Positions 63,787 to 64,000 of a stretch of 64,000 bases of DNA are shown in pieces. Source of the DNA: Gari tellinella (Eukaryota > Mollusca > Bivalvia > Cardiida > Psammobiidae); NCBI GenBank assembly GCA_922989275.2, contig OV277859.1, positions 84,316,198-84,380,197 of the forward strand, given 5' to 3'. Under the pieces are notes generated by a model. That model saw only the letters and a program-made list of their open reading frames with translations, searched no databases and was not told where the DNA came from. The position numbers were made by a program, and so were the translations under genes. Position 1 is the first letter of the stretch; every line of letters starts with the position of its first letter.

Positions 63787-64000
63787 TTAACCCTTAGCCC
63801 GCCAAATAAATTGTCGTCTGCTATATTTCTCCTCTGCTTCAAGTTTCAAAGTGCTTCAAAGTTGCTCAAAATTGCTGAAAATGTTGTCCGAGTGTCAAAC
63901 AGCTTGGATCCGGATGAGACGCCGAGTTACTCGGCGTCTCATCCGGATCCAAGCTGTTTGCATATGGAGCTATAGTCGTGAGTGGCAGGCTAAGGGTTAA
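63787..64000. mobile_element. TTAA hairpin MITE, complete, at the window edge
   Basis: TTAACCCTTAGCCCGCCA ... GTGGCAGGCTAAGGGTTAA. The hairpin at 63896-63960 is perfect (AACAGCTTGGATCCGGATGA ... TCATCCGGATCCAAGCTGTT, loop GAGTTACTC). Confidence 0.92.

Overview
The window is eukaryotic, AT-rich and dominated by introns and repeats. The lineage points to an invertebrate, most likely a bivalve mollusc. The pointers are a SINE whose central block resembles the 'meta-domain' SINEs known from bivalves, several non-LTR retrotransposon clades, a Penelope-like element, and a very dense load of short hairpin-bearing inverted-repeat elements (MITEs). The species call is inference; nothing in the sequence names it.

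One host gene fills most of the window. From 7404 to beyond 63670 on the + strand, 18 exons can be chained with GT/AG junctions and matching phases at every step. They give about 842 residues of an M1-family (aminopeptidase N-like) type II membrane ectopeptidase; the last ~100 or so residues lie beyond the window. The chain has a short cytoplasmic tail, a membrane segment, a Thr/Ser-rich stalk and the M1 core. The zinc ligands (H436, H440, E459) and the proton-donor Tyr (Y524) are in place. The zinc motif reads HSISH instead of HExxH, so the catalytic Glu is Ser, and the GAMEN motif reads RQMEN. I read the gene as an intact M1 pseudo-peptidase.

The edges of three exons have been tandemly amplified. 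Downstream of exon 8 a ~78-bp unit is repeated about eleven times, and at least seven copies carry a gtaagt donor, all in the same reading frame. Upstream of exon 3 about nine copies of the 3' splice-site region are arrayed. Upstream of exon 13 the acceptor region is repeated two or three times.

Layout. 1-1125: hairpin MITE with a poly(A)-tailed LINE 3' end inserted exactly in its loop. 1126-3700: decayed LINE (+) carrying a small TIR element. 3700-7400: MITEs and an RTE-like LINE tail; then the likely promoter and exon 1. Intron 1 (7648-24055) holds a nearly complete two-ORF LINE (-), an RTE-like LINE tail and a Penelope-like remnant (-), a 149-bp palindrome and many MITEs. Intron 2 (24371-27800) holds an ACGG/CCGT-rich TIR element and the acceptor array. 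Intron 3 (28015-36544) holds a large minisatellite that appears to derive from one arm of a hairpin MITE, plus an inverted pair of CCGCAAACC minisatellites. Later introns hold a SINE, a ~670-bp duplicated element, more MITEs, minisatellites and microsatellites.

The MITEs fall into classes by terminus: TTAA-CCC...GGG-TTAA (piggyBac-like), TA-CAGTAAAACC (pogo/Tc1-like), CTGGGGCCCGTTT, and CAGGGCTGCC. Hairpin cores of closely similar sequence recur inside elements with unrelated termini, which suggests modular exchange of cores.
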